Shown: in pieces, positions 44,629-52,276 of the stretch
Position numbering within the stretch: position 1 is the stretch's first letter
Layout of the letters: each line of letters begins with the position of its first letter
NCBI RefSeq assembly: GCF_002752675.1
Contig: NZ_CP024608.1
Location: 2,790,001 to 2,854,000 of the forward strand
Reading direction: 5' to 3'
Length of the DNA: 64,000 nucleotides
From: Massilia violaceinigra
GTDB lineage: Bacteria > Pseudomonadota > Gammaproteobacteria > Burkholderiales > Burkholderiaceae_D
Position numbers and translations under genes: made by a program
The notes under the pieces: model-generated
Seen by the model: the letters and a program-made list of their open reading frames with translations, nothing else
Databases searched by the model: none
Told to the model about the DNA's origin: nothing

Positions 44629-46617
44629 CTACCCCAGCGGCGCCGCTTGCGCCGGCAAGCTGAAGCTGAAGATGGTGCCGCCGGCCGGATTGGCGGCGTG
44701 TTTCAGGCTGCCGCCGTGAAATTCGACGGCGCTGCGGCACACCGACAAACCCATGCCCATGCCTTCGGCCTTGGTCGAGAAAAACGGCGAAAACAAGCGT
44801 TCGGCCACCTCGGGCGCAATGCCGTGGCCCTGGTCGGTGACGGCCACGCACACCTGGCCATGCTCGCAGGTGGCGCTGATGCGCAGTACCCGCCGCCCGG
44901 GGGCGATGTCCTGCATCGCTTCGATGCCGTTGCGCGTCAGGTTCAGCAAAACCTGTTCGAGCATCATGCGGTCGGCGCTCACGCACGGCAGGTCGGGCGC
45001 GATATGGGTTTCCAGCACCACGTAAAACTTGCGCGCCTGCAGTTCGATCAGCGCGTAAATGCCCTCGACCAGGGCATGGACGCCAATCTGCTGGCGCTGC
45101 GGTTCTCGCTTTTTGACGAACTCGTGCACGCTGCGGATGATCTGGCCGGCCCGCTGGGCTTGCAGGCTGGCCTGTTCCAGCGCCGGCTTGAGCTGGCCGG
45201 CGTCGACCGCCTCGGCGCTGGCCTGGGCCCGTCCCAGCACGTTCAGCGCGCCCGTGGTGTAACTGGCGATCGCCGCCAGCGGCTGGTTCAGCTCGTGCGC
45301 CAGCATCGAGGAAATCTCGCCCATGGTGGCCAGGCGCGCGCTCGCTTGCAGCTTTTCCTGCTGCTGGCGGTTGAGTTCCTCGACGCGTTTCAGGTCGGAG
45401 ATGTCGAGAATCGAACTCATCCAGCCGGTCTGGCGCCCGTCGCTGTCGACCAGCGGAGCCTCGAAAATGAGCACCGGCACGCGCACGCCGTCGGTGCGCT
45501 GGAAGATGGTTTCGAACTGCTGGGTCGCTTCGCCGGCCAGCACGGCGGCGAAGCGCTGCTGGTAGACCGCCATCGCTTCCGGCGCCCAGTAGGGCATGGG
45601 CGGGGTTTTGCCCAGCAGTTCCTCGGCCGGCAGGCCGACCATCTGGCAAAACGCCGGGTTGACGTAGGTGACGCGCCCTTCCAGGTCGCGCGCGCGCAGG
45701 CCGGTGACCAGCGAATTTTCCATGGCCGTGCGAAACGCCATCTGCTGGCGCAGCGCGCCTTCGGCCGCCAGCCGGCGCGCGATGTGGCGCCACAGCGCCG
45801 CCAGGCTGGCCACCAGCCCCAGCGCCAGCAGCACCACCGATCCGACCAGCAGGTTGGGCAGCAGGCGCGGCTCGCTCTTGACGCTGTCGGTGGCCAGCAT
45901 GACCGAGGCGCCCGCCAGGTCGAGCGCGCGCTTGTGGGTGTACACCCCGCGCCCGGGACCGGCGGCGGCGCGCTTGGCCAGCAGCGCGTCGTCGCGGTCG
46001 AGCAGGGAGATGGCGTTATCCTGGGCGAACCACCAGGGCACGGTTTCGTCGAGCAGGATCTTGAGGTCGACCGTGGCCACCAGGCTGCCCACGTAGGCGC
46101 CGTCGCGAAACAGCGGCAGGTGGTAGTCGAGCAGGCGCTGGTGGGGCAGGGCGCCGCGATACGGTTCGGCGTAGCGCCCGCTGCGCCCGGCGCGCGCCAT
46201 CTCGGCGGCGTCGCGCGCGGGTTCGCGCAGGGAAGGGGCGCCGGGCGCCGCGCTCGACAAGATCAGGCGGGCGTCGGCATCGTACCAGCGCACCTGCTCC
46301 AGCTCGTGGCTGAGCTTGATCATCTGGGCCAGGCGCGCCTGCAGTACCGCTTGGTCCAGCTTGCCTTCGGCCAGTTCGGCGCCGAGCGCGGCCAGCGCTT
46401 CCTCGTTGCGGGTCAGTTCGAAGCGGATGGTTTGCTCGACCCACAGGGTGTCGGCGATCAATTGCTCCTGGCGCTCGTTGGCTTCCATCTGGCGCGCCTG
46501 CCACGGCAGCCAGAACAGTACCGCCAGAAACAGCAGCACCAGCAGCACCGGCAGCAGCCAGCGCCACGGGCCGCCGAGCACGAAAGGGGGACGCGTGGGC
46601 TTGGATGAGGAAGTCAT
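44629..46617 (-). CDS. DctB-like sensor histidine kinase with PAS domain
   Basis: A 662-residue membrane kinase. TM1 is at about 18-38 (WRWLLPVLLVLLFLAVLFWL), with a ~250-residue periplasmic double-PDC-like sensor to TM2 at about 274-296, then a PAS domain (SLVTGLRARDLEGRVTYVNP; DGVRVPVLIFEAPL), a coiled HisKA-like stretch with H441 (MLAHELNQPLAAIASYTTGA), and an HATPase with NLTRNGIEAMQD, DQGHGI and GMGMGLSVCRS. It most likely senses the C4-dicarboxylate or related acid moved by the neighbouring TRAP transporter. The ATG at 46617 is preferred over a GTG at 46665. The regulator gene follows after 25 bp. Confidence 0.9.
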   Translation of the reverse strand: MTSSSKPTRPPFVLGGPWRWLLPVLLVLLFLAVLFWLPWQARQMEANERQEQLIADTLWVEQTIRFELTRNEEALAALGAELAEGKLDQAVLQARLAQMIKLSHELEQVRWYDADARLILSSAAPGAPSLREPARDAAEMARAGRSGRYAEPYRGALPHQRLLDYHLPLFRDGAYVGSLVATVDLKILLDETVPWWFAQDNAISLLDRDDALLAKRAAAGPGRGVYTHKRALDLAGASVMLATDSVKSEPRLLPNLLVGSVVLLALGLVASLAALWRHIARRLAAEGALRQQMAFRTAMENSLVTGLRARDLEGRVTYVNPAFCQMVGLPAEELLGKTPPMPYWAPEAMAVYQQRFAAVLAGEATQQFETIFQRTDGVRVPVLIFEAPLVDSDGRQTGWMSSILDISDLKRVEELNRQQQEKLQASARLATMGEISSMLAHELNQPLAAIASYTTGALNVLGRAQASAEAVDAGQLKPALEQASLQAQRAGQIIRSVHEFVKKREPQRQQIGVHALVEGIYALIELQARKFYVVLETHIAPDLPCVSADRMMLEQVLLNLTRNGIEAMQDIAPGRRVLRISATCEHGQVCVAVTDQGHGIAPEVAERLFSPFFSTKAEGMGMGLSVCRSAVEFHGGSLKHAANPAGGTIFSFSLPAQAAPLG

Positions 46618-46650
46618 GGCGCAAAGTGTCCGAAATTGTGTCTCTTGGCT

Positions 46651-46668
46651 ATTGTGGTTATCCACAAT
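46651..46668. promoter_or_regulatory. Candidate regulator-binding palindrome in the dct divergent promoter
   Basis: ATTGTGG-TTAT-CCACAAT is a perfect 7-bp inverted repeat with a 4-base spacer in the 125-bp gap between the kinase gene and dctP; an extra ATTGTG half-site lies at 46635-46640. It is a natural site for the LuxR-type regulator at 44019-44603. It also resembles a poor CRP site. Confidence 0.5.
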
Positions 46669-46742
46669 TGCAGTGCAGAATGACGGTTGGCAGACTGCCT
46701 TGCAGTCAAGAAATGTTGGTTACCATTAACAGGGAGACAAGT

Positions 46743-47735
46743 ATGCAAATTAAATCGCTCGTCGTCGCGCTCGCCGCCGCGGCCAGTTTCAATGCATGGG
46801 CGCAAGCGCCGATCGTCATCAAATTCAGCCATGTTGTGGCAACCGACACACCCAAAGGCCAGGCCGCGGAGCGCTTCAAGGTGCTGGCCGAGAAAGCCAC
46901 CATGAACCGGGTGAAGGTCGAAGTCTACCCGAACAGCCAGCTGTACAAGGACAAGGAAGAGCTCGAAGCCTTGCAGCTGGGCGCGGTGCAAATGCTGGCC
47001 CCCTCGCTGGCCAAGTTCGGCCCGCTGGGTGTGAAGGAATTCGAAGCCTTCGACCTGCCTTACATTTTCCCGAGCAAGGCGGCGCTGTACAGCGTCACCG
47101 AAGGCCCGATCGGCAAGGGTTTGCTGCAAAAACTCGAACCGAAGGGCATTACCGGCCTGGCGTATTGGGATAACGGCTTCAAGGTGATGTCGGCCAACAA
47201 GCAGCTGCGCGTGCCGGCCGACTTCCGCGGCCAGAAGCTGCGCATCCAGTCGTCCAAGGTGCTCGACGCCCAGATGCGCGCGCTCGGCGCCAATCCGCAG
47301 GTGCTGGCCTTCTCCGAGGTGTACCAGGCGCTCCAGACCGGCGTGGTCGACGGCACCGAGAATCCGCCATCGAACATGTTCACGCAAAAGATGCACGAAG
47401 TGCAGAAGCACGTGACCCTGTCGAACCACGGCTACCTGGGCTATGCCGTCATCGTCAACAAGAAATTCTGGGATGGCTTGCCGGCCGATATACGCGCCAG
47501 CCTGGTCAAGGCGATGGCCGAGGCCACCACGTTCGAGAAAGCCATCGCCCAGCGCGATAACGACCTGGCGCTCGAGGCGATCAGGAAAACCGGCAAGACC
47601 GCCATCTACACGCCAACCGCGGCCGAACAGGCCGAATGGCGCAAGGTATTGCTGCCGGTGCACAAACAGATGGAAAGCCGCATCGGCGCTGAGCTGATCG
47701 GTGCGATCAACAAAACGGCCGCGGCAGCGAAGTAA
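46743..47735 (+). CDS. dctP: TRAP transporter solute-binding protein DctP
   Basis: A 330-residue periplasmic receptor. The signal peptide (KSLVVALAAAASFNAWA) is followed by IVIKFSHVVATDTPKGQAAE, the TRAP-DctP start, and by VYPNSQLYKDKEELEALQLG. DFRGQKLRIQSSKVLDAQM carries the conserved Arg that binds the ligand carboxylate; the family's TGVVDGTENPPSNMF is intact. It binds C4-dicarboxylates or related organic acids. AGGGAG precedes the ATG at 46743. It is first in dctPQM. Confidence 0.95.
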   Translation: MQIKSLVVALAAAASFNAWAQAPIVIKFSHVVATDTPKGQAAERFKVLAEKATMNRVKVEVYPNSQLYKDKEELEALQLGAVQMLAPSLAKFGPLGVKEFEAFDLPYIFPSKAALYSVTEGPIGKGLLQKLEPKGITGLAYWDNGFKVMSANKQLRVPADFRGQKLRIQSSKVLDAQMRALGANPQVLAFSEVYQALQTGVVDGTENPPSNMFTQKMHEVQKHVTLSNHGYLGYAVIVNKKFWDGLPADIRASLVKAMAEATTFEKAIAQRDNDLALEAIRKTGKTAIYTPTAAEQAEWRKVLLPVHKQMESRIGAELIGAINKTAAAAK

Positions 47736-47747
47736 ACACACAAGCCC

Positions 47748-47777
47748 CCGGCGCCCCTGCCTGGAGCAGGGCGCCGG
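47748..47777 (+). terminator. dctP-dctQ intercistronic hairpin
   Basis: CCGGCGCCCCTGC and GCAGGGCGCCGG form a strong stem with one bulge around ctgga, 12 bp after dctP. It has no U-tract, so it more likely protects dctP mRNA or partly reduces read-through, giving more binding protein than permease. Confidence 0.55.
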
Positions 47778-47823
47778 CGCGTGCCGCACCTATCTCCCTT
47801 TCCTTTTTAATTAAGGATTCGAC

Positions 47824-48393
47824 ATGAAATTTCTCGACCATCTGGAAGAGTGGATCATTGCGAGCCTGATGGGCGCAGCCACGCTCGTTGTGTTCGTTGC
47901 GGTGGTCCACCGCTATTTTTCCGGCCTGCCGATTCCGGGCGTGCAGGATTGGCTGATTCAAATTAACACCAGCTGGGCCCAGGAACTGTGCATCTACATG
48001 TTCGTCTGGATGGCGAAATTCGGGGCCGCGTATGGCGTGCGCACCGGCATCCACGTCGGCATCGATGTGATCATCAACCGCCTGAGCGCCCCATGGCGCG
48101 ACAAGTTCATCGTGTTCGGCCTGCTGGCCGGCGCCACGTTTACCGCCATCGTCGGTACCCTGGGCGCCAATTTCGTCTGGCACATGGCGCAGACCGACCA
48201 GACCTCGTCCGACCTTGAAGTGCCGATGTGGCTGGTGTACCTGGCGGTGCCGCTCGGTTCCTACCTGATGTGCTTCCGCTTCATCCAGGTGGCCGTGCAT
48301 TTCATCCGCACCGGCACCTTGCCCAAGCATGACCACGGCCATGTCGAAGGCCTGGACGACGAGATCGCCGCCGCGAAAGGCGGTGCCGCATGA
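47824..48393 (+). CDS. dctQ: TRAP transporter small permease DctQ
   Basis: A 189-residue inner-membrane protein with four predicted helices (EEWIIASLMGAATLVVFVAV at the start; WAQELCIYMFVWMAKFGAAY is the conserved DctQ Trp/Glu segment). A His-rich, acidic tail (PKHDHGHVEGLDDE) is unusual and could bind metal. It joins DctM to form the sodium-driven permease. TAAGGATTCGAC precedes the ATG; the stop overlaps dctM by 4 bp. Confidence 0.94.
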   Translation: MKFLDHLEEWIIASLMGAATLVVFVAVVHRYFSGLPIPGVQDWLIQINTSWAQELCIYMFVWMAKFGAAYGVRTGIHVGIDVIINRLSAPWRDKFIVFGLLAGATFTAIVGTLGANFVWHMAQTDQTSSDLEVPMWLVYLAVPLGSYLMCFRFIQVAVHFIRTGTLPKHDHGHVEGLDDEIAAAKGGAA

Positions 48394-49670
48394 ACGCCGC
48401 CATCATTTTCGCCCTGCTGATCGTGTTGATGTTGACGGGCATGCCGATTTCGATTTCGCTCGGCCTGACCGTATTGACGTTCCTGTTTACCATGACCGAC
48501 GTGCCGATCCAGTCGGTCGCGCTCAAGCTGTTTACCGGCATCGAGAAGTTCGAGATCATGGCGATCCCGTTCTTCATTTTGGCGGGCAATTTCCTCACGC
48601 ACGGCGGCGTGGCGCGGCGCATGATCAACTTCGCCACCTCGATGGTGGGCCACTGGCACGGCGGCCTGGCGCTGGCTGGCGTGATGGCCTGCGCGCTGTT
48701 CGCGGCCGTGTCCGGTTCCAGCCCGGCCACGGTGGTGGCGATTGGCTCGATCATCCTGCCGGCCATGGTGCGCCAGGGCTATCCGCGCGGCTTCGGCGCC
48801 GGCGTCATCACCACCTCGGGCGCGCTGGGGATCCTGATTCCGCCGTCGATCGTGATGGTGATGTATTCGGTCACCACCAATACCTCGGTCGGCCAGCTGT
48901 TCATGGCCGGCGTGGTGCCGGGTATCATGCTGGCCGGCCTGCTGGGCCTGACCACCTGGTTCCTGGCGCGCAAGCACAACTATCCGCGCATGCCGAAGGC
49001 GAGCTGGGGCGAGCGCTGGGATGCGTTCCGCAAGAGCGCCTGGGGCTTGCTGCTGATCGTGATCGTGATGGGCGGGATTTATTCGGGCAAGTTCACCCCG
49101 ACCGAAGCGGCCGCGATGGCGGCGGTGTACGCCTTCATCATCGCCGTGTTCGTCTACAAGGACTTGAAGTTCAAGCAGGTCGCCAAGGTACTGCTCGATT
49201 CGGCGTCGATGTCGGCCATGCTGCTGTACATCATCACCAACGCGATGCTGTTTTCGTTCCTGATGACCAGCGAAGGCATTCCGCAAGCGATGGCGGCCTG
49301 GATTACCGATCAGGGCCTGGGCGTGGTCAGCTTCCTGCTGGTCGTGAATATCTTGCTGCTGTTGGCCGGCAACGTGATGGAACCATCGTCGATCGTCCTG
49401 ATCATGGCGCCTATCCTGTTCCCGGTGGCGATGAAACTGGGCATCGATCCGGTGCACTTCGGCATCCTGATCATCGTCAACATGGAAGTGGGCATGTGCC
49501 ATCCGCCGGTGGGCCTGAACCTGTACGTGGCCTCGGGCATTACCAAGATGGGCATCTCGGAATTGACGGTGGCGGTCATGCCGTGGCTGCTGACGATGCT
49601 GGGCTTCCTGGTGGTGGTGACGTACGTACCACAGATCTCCCTGTGGCTGCCAAATTTAATTTACAACTGA
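48390..49670 (+). CDS. dctM: TRAP transporter large permease DctM
   Basis: A 426-residue membrane protein of the ion-transporter superfamily, with helices throughout. Family signatures are PFFILAGNFLTHGGVARRMI, GVMACALFAAVSGSSPATVV, AIGSIILPAMVRQGYPRGF, GILIPPSIVMVMYSVTTNTS, FGILIIVNMEVGMCHPPVGL. It forms the translocation path with DctQ. ATGA overlap with dctQ couples translation. It is the last gene of the operon; the region after it carries the candidate small RNA. Confidence 0.95.
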   Translation: MNAAIIFALLIVLMLTGMPISISLGLTVLTFLFTMTDVPIQSVALKLFTGIEKFEIMAIPFFILAGNFLTHGGVARRMINFATSMVGHWHGGLALAGVMACALFAAVSGSSPATVVAIGSIILPAMVRQGYPRGFGAGVITTSGALGILIPPSIVMVMYSVTTNTSVGQLFMAGVVPGIMLAGLLGLTTWFLARKHNYPRMPKASWGERWDAFRKSAWGLLLIVIVMGGIYSGKFTPTEAAAMAAVYAFIIAVFVYKDLKFKQVAKVLLDSASMSAMLLYIITNAMLFSFLMTSEGIPQAMAAWITDQGLGVVSFLLVVNILLLLAGNVMEPSSIVLIMAPILFPVAMKLGIDPVHFGILIIVNMEVGMCHPPVGLNLYVASGITKMGISELTVAVMPWLLTMLGFLVVVTYVPQISLWLPNLIYN

Positions 49671-49744
49671 AATATATTTTCCCCCGGCGTGTAAAAAAAG
49701 CCACATTTTCCGAAATTAAATACGTTATGATGAGCACCGATTCA

Positions 49745-49928
49745 GCACCATACTGGTGCGAATGGGGCGAACGGATTGCAGGTTGGGGGAGTGGGAAGAT
49801 AGAAGAATCGGTAGTTCATACCGGAGAAAATATCGAGGAGACACGCGTTTTACAGAATGCTGTTGGCATGACCAAACGGCCGGGAACGTGAACAAAATTT
49901 GGAACGCACCGCAAGGTGCGTTTTTTTT
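49745..49928 (+). ncRNA. Candidate small RNA with NtrC-like site, sigma-54-like box and terminator
   Basis: In the 316-bp gap between dctM and ogt, GCACCA-TAC-TGGTGC (49745-49759) fits the GCAC-N7-GTGC core of NtrC sites. GG-N10-GC with TTGCA (49766-49780) could be a -24/-12 sigma-54 element, putting the 5' end near 49791. A Rho-independent terminator ends the unit at 49903-49928, for an RNA of about 140 nt. A TATGAT at 49725-49730 offers a sigma-70 alternative starting about 49738. No conserved reading frame is present. Individual elements are weak; their order is the argument. Confidence 0.35.
49903..49928 (+). terminator. Rho-independent terminator
   Basis: AACGCACC-gcaa-GGTGCG hairpin followed by eight T, about 60 bp upstream of the ogt start. 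It ends either dctPQM read-through or the candidate small RNA. Confidence 0.9.
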
Positions 49929-49986
49929 CGTCCGTGCGCAGCGTCGGCGGATTGGTTTGGCGCCGTCGCTGCGCTACACTGCGTAC

Positions 49987-50508
49987 ATGAACAATCAAGC
50001 AGAGACTATTTTTTCGGCTATCGTGGCAGCGCCCTTCGGGGCGGTCGGCATCCGCACCGAAGCCGCGCGCGTGCGCGAGCTGGTTTACCTGCCGCCCCAC
50101 TTTGGTGAAAAAGACGCGCTCGATGCGGTCGCCGAACTGGCCGCGCAGCAGGTGGCGCACTACCTGCTTGATCCCGATTTCCGCTTCACTTTGCCGCTGC
50201 TGGACGCCGGCAGCGTCTTCCAGCGCAAGGTGTGGGATGCGATCGCCTCGATCCCGCGCGGCACCGTGCGTACCTATGGACAGGTCGCCAAGCACATCGG
50301 CTCGGCGCCGCGCGCGGTGGGCCAGGCTTGCGGCGCCAACTGGTTCCCGATCATCATTCCCTGCCACCGGGTCACCGCCGCCGGCGGACTGGGCGGCTTT
50401 TCGCACCACGATGATGAAAATGGTTTCCACCTGGGCGTCAAGCGCTGGCTGCTTGCGCATGAAGGGGCGGGCAAGGGACCATGGCAACAGCAGTCAATCT
50501 TCAACTGA
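49987..50508 (+). CDS. ogt: Methylated-DNA--protein-cysteine methyltransferase
   Basis: A 173-residue suicide repair protein removing O6-alkyl groups from guanine. The active site is IIIPCHRV with C126; the HTH region is FQRKVWDAIASIPRGTVRTY and the Arg finger RAVGQACGANWFP. It lacks the Ada N-terminal domain, so it is the Ogt type. No clear ribosome-binding site precedes the ATG at 49987. Its 3' end overlaps xerD by 28 bp, a strong sign of coupled expression. Confidence 0.93.
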   Translation: MNNQAETIFSAIVAAPFGAVGIRTEAARVRELVYLPPHFGEKDALDAVAELAAQQVAHYLLDPDFRFTLPLLDAGSVFQRKVWDAIASIPRGTVRTYGQVAKHIGSAPRAVGQACGANWFPIIIPCHRVTAAGGLGGFSHHDDENGFHLGVKRWLLAHEGAGKGPWQQQSIFN

Positions 50509-51386
50509 TCGACGCCTTCTGCGACCAGCTCTGGCTGGAGCAGGGGCTGGCGAAAAACTCGATCGACGCCTACAGGCGCGACCTGCGCCTGTTCGCGCGC
50601 TGGCTGGAAGTAACGCGTCCGGCCCTGGCCAGCCTGCACGCGGTGGGCCCGAGCGATCTGGAAGGGTATTTTTCGGACCGTCATGCGGAATCGAAGCCGA
50701 GTACGGCCAACCGCCGCCTGTCGGTGCTCAAGCGCTTTTACCAGCTGGCGCTGCGCAACAAGGAAATGACGGCCGATCCGTGCCTGCAGATGGCCTCGGC
50801 CAAGCAGCCGCAGCGTTTCGTGCATACCCTGACCGAGGCGCAGGTGGAAGCCTTGCTGCAGGCGCCCGACGTGAGCACGCCGCTGGGACTGCGCGAGCGC
50901 ACCATGCTCGAACTGATGTATGCGAGCGGCTTGCGCGTGTCCGAACTGGTGACCTTGAAAATGATGGAGCTGAGCCTGAACGACGGCGTGCTGCGCATCA
51001 CCGGCAAGGGCAGCAAAACGCGCCTGGTGCCGTTCGGTCAGGTGGCGCGCCAGTGGATCGAACGCTACCTGAAAGAGGCGCGTGGCATCATCCTGAACGG
51101 CCAGATGGACGATGCGCTGTTCGTGACCGGGCGCGGAGGGCCGATGTCGCGCCAGATGTTCTGGATTTTGATCAAGAAGCATGCGGGCAATGCCGGCATC
51201 ACGGCACCCCTGTCGCCGCATACCCTGCGCCATGCGTTCGCCACGCATTTGCTCAATCATGGCGCCGACTTGCGGGTTGTGCAACTGTTGCTGGGGCACG
51301 CGGATATTTCGACTACACAAATTTACACGCATGTTGCGCGCGAGCGCATGAAGCGCCTGCATGCGGAGCATCACCCACGTGGTTAA
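50481..51386 (+). CDS. xerD: Site-specific tyrosine recombinase XerD
   Basis: A 301-residue recombinase resolving chromosome dimers at dif with XerC. The SAM-like core-binding domain occupies about 8-92, and the catalytic domain shows R in YASGLRVSELVTL, K in TGKGSKTRLVPFG, HTLRHAFATHLL (H and R), LLGHADISTTQIYTHV (H and the nucleophilic Tyr). The length is typical for XerD and nothing suggests an integrase of a mobile element. It overlaps ogt. Confidence 0.93.
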   Translation: MATAVNLQLIDAFCDQLWLEQGLAKNSIDAYRRDLRLFARWLEVTRPALASLHAVGPSDLEGYFSDRHAESKPSTANRRLSVLKRFYQLALRNKEMTADPCLQMASAKQPQRFVHTLTEAQVEALLQAPDVSTPLGLRERTMLELMYASGLRVSELVTLKMMELSLNDGVLRITGKGSKTRLVPFGQVARQWIERYLKEARGIILNGQMDDALFVTGRGGPMSRQMFWILIKKHAGNAGITAPLSPHTLRHAFATHLLNHGADLRVVQLLLGHADISTTQIYTHVARERMKRLHAEHHPRG

Positions 51387-51463
51387 TTCAAATGCCGAAC
51401 GCATAACTGGGTCATAATGCTGTCTTACTACCCCCCTTTCTTTTATAACCCAAGAGGTGATCC

Positions 51464-51628
51464 ATGGCTAAAACTAATTTCCAGTACGAAAAGCGGCAGA
51501 GGGAATTAGAAAAGAAGAAAAAGGCGGACGAGAAGGCCAGGCGCAAGCTGGAAGCCAAGACCACGCCTGGCGGCGAAGAGAACGAGACACCGGATGAGGA
51601 TGATGCCGAGGAAGCGAAGCCGGAATAA
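51464..51628 (+). CDS. Lysine/glutamate-rich mini-protein, 54 residues
   Basis: A short but convincing gene: GAGGTGATCC before the ATG at 51464, then MAKTNFQYEKRQRELEKKKK, a charged helix with likely coiled-coil character, and an acidic tail ending EEAKPE. Such small basic-then-acidic proteins are common next to housekeeping genes in betaproteobacteria. No domain is recognised; the function is unknown. It is 77 bp after xerD. Confidence 0.7.
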   Translation: MAKTNFQYEKRQRELEKKKKADEKARRKLEAKTTPGGEENETPDEDDAEEAKPE

Positions 51629-51720
51629 ATTCCCCATCGTCCCGGCGAGCGGCGCGCACGATGCGCGCCAGCGTCGCCCCGCGACCGCCGGCGCGCCGCA
51701 CCGGGCCGCGAACAGCCAGC

Positions 51721-52179
51721 TTACTTTTTGCTGACCTGGCGTGCAGTATCATGGTACTGCCAGAGCACATTGACGATCTTCCACTCGCTGCGCTGGTTCT
51801 TATACAGGTGCATATAATCGATCCACTCGTCGGCGCTCAGCTTGACGGTCGCCATACGCTGGTCGACATCGAGGATCTTGATGTCCACCCGCGGCTGTGC
51901 CGGAAATTTCGTGCCATCCTTGTTGTAGGTACGGGCAACCTTGACCATGGCATCGAAGTCGGTATTCATGATGAATTCGGTGCCGTCGGCCGCCTGCCAG
52001 TACGTACGCTTGGCGAGCCTGGGATCGAGACCGCGTTCCATGCGTTGCGGATCGGCCTTGTGTTGCGACTCGATATAGTCGCGCACTGCGCGTTCGATCA
52101 ACTGATTATCGGTGGCATCGGCTGCCTGTGCAGCCAGCGGCGCGGCGGCGAACAACAGAAACAGAAAAGAACGTTGCAT
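51721..52179 (-). CDS. Secreted NTF2-like (lumazine-binding type) protein
   Basis: A 152-residue precursor with a signal peptide (RSFLFLLFAAAPLAAQA). The mature part has the NTF2-like pattern: IERAVRDYIESQHKADPQRM at the start, YWQAADGTEFIMNTDFDAMV, DIKILDVDQRMATVKLSADE, and the closing beta-strand SEWKIVNVLWQYHDTARQ. Members are periplasmic proteins of mostly unknown function. It is transcribed after the RND permease (98-bp gap), perhaps as its own unit. Confidence 0.82.
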   Translation of the reverse strand: MQRSFLFLLFAAAPLAAQAADATDNQLIERAVRDYIESQHKADPQRMERGLDPRLAKRTYWQAADGTEFIMNTDFDAMVKVARTYNKDGTKFPAQPRVDIKILDVDQRMATVKLSADEWIDYMHLYKNQRSEWKIVNVLWQYHDTARQVSKK

Positions 52180-52276
52180 GGGTCTCCTTCAGTAGCAGGT
52201 GAGCGGCGCAGGGGAACGGACAAGCTGTCCCCCTGCACTGTGCGATTGTTGCGATTCACGATGGCGCGACGGCTGC

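Noticed and set aside
46689..46703. sigma-54 promoter upstream of dctP
   Set aside because: GG and GC elements are 11 bases apart instead of 10, and the local regulator has no sigma-54-activating AAA domain.
50481..51386. Phage or island integrase
   Set aside because: Length, motifs and pairing with ogt fit chromosomal XerD; no attachment sites or phage genes are nearby.
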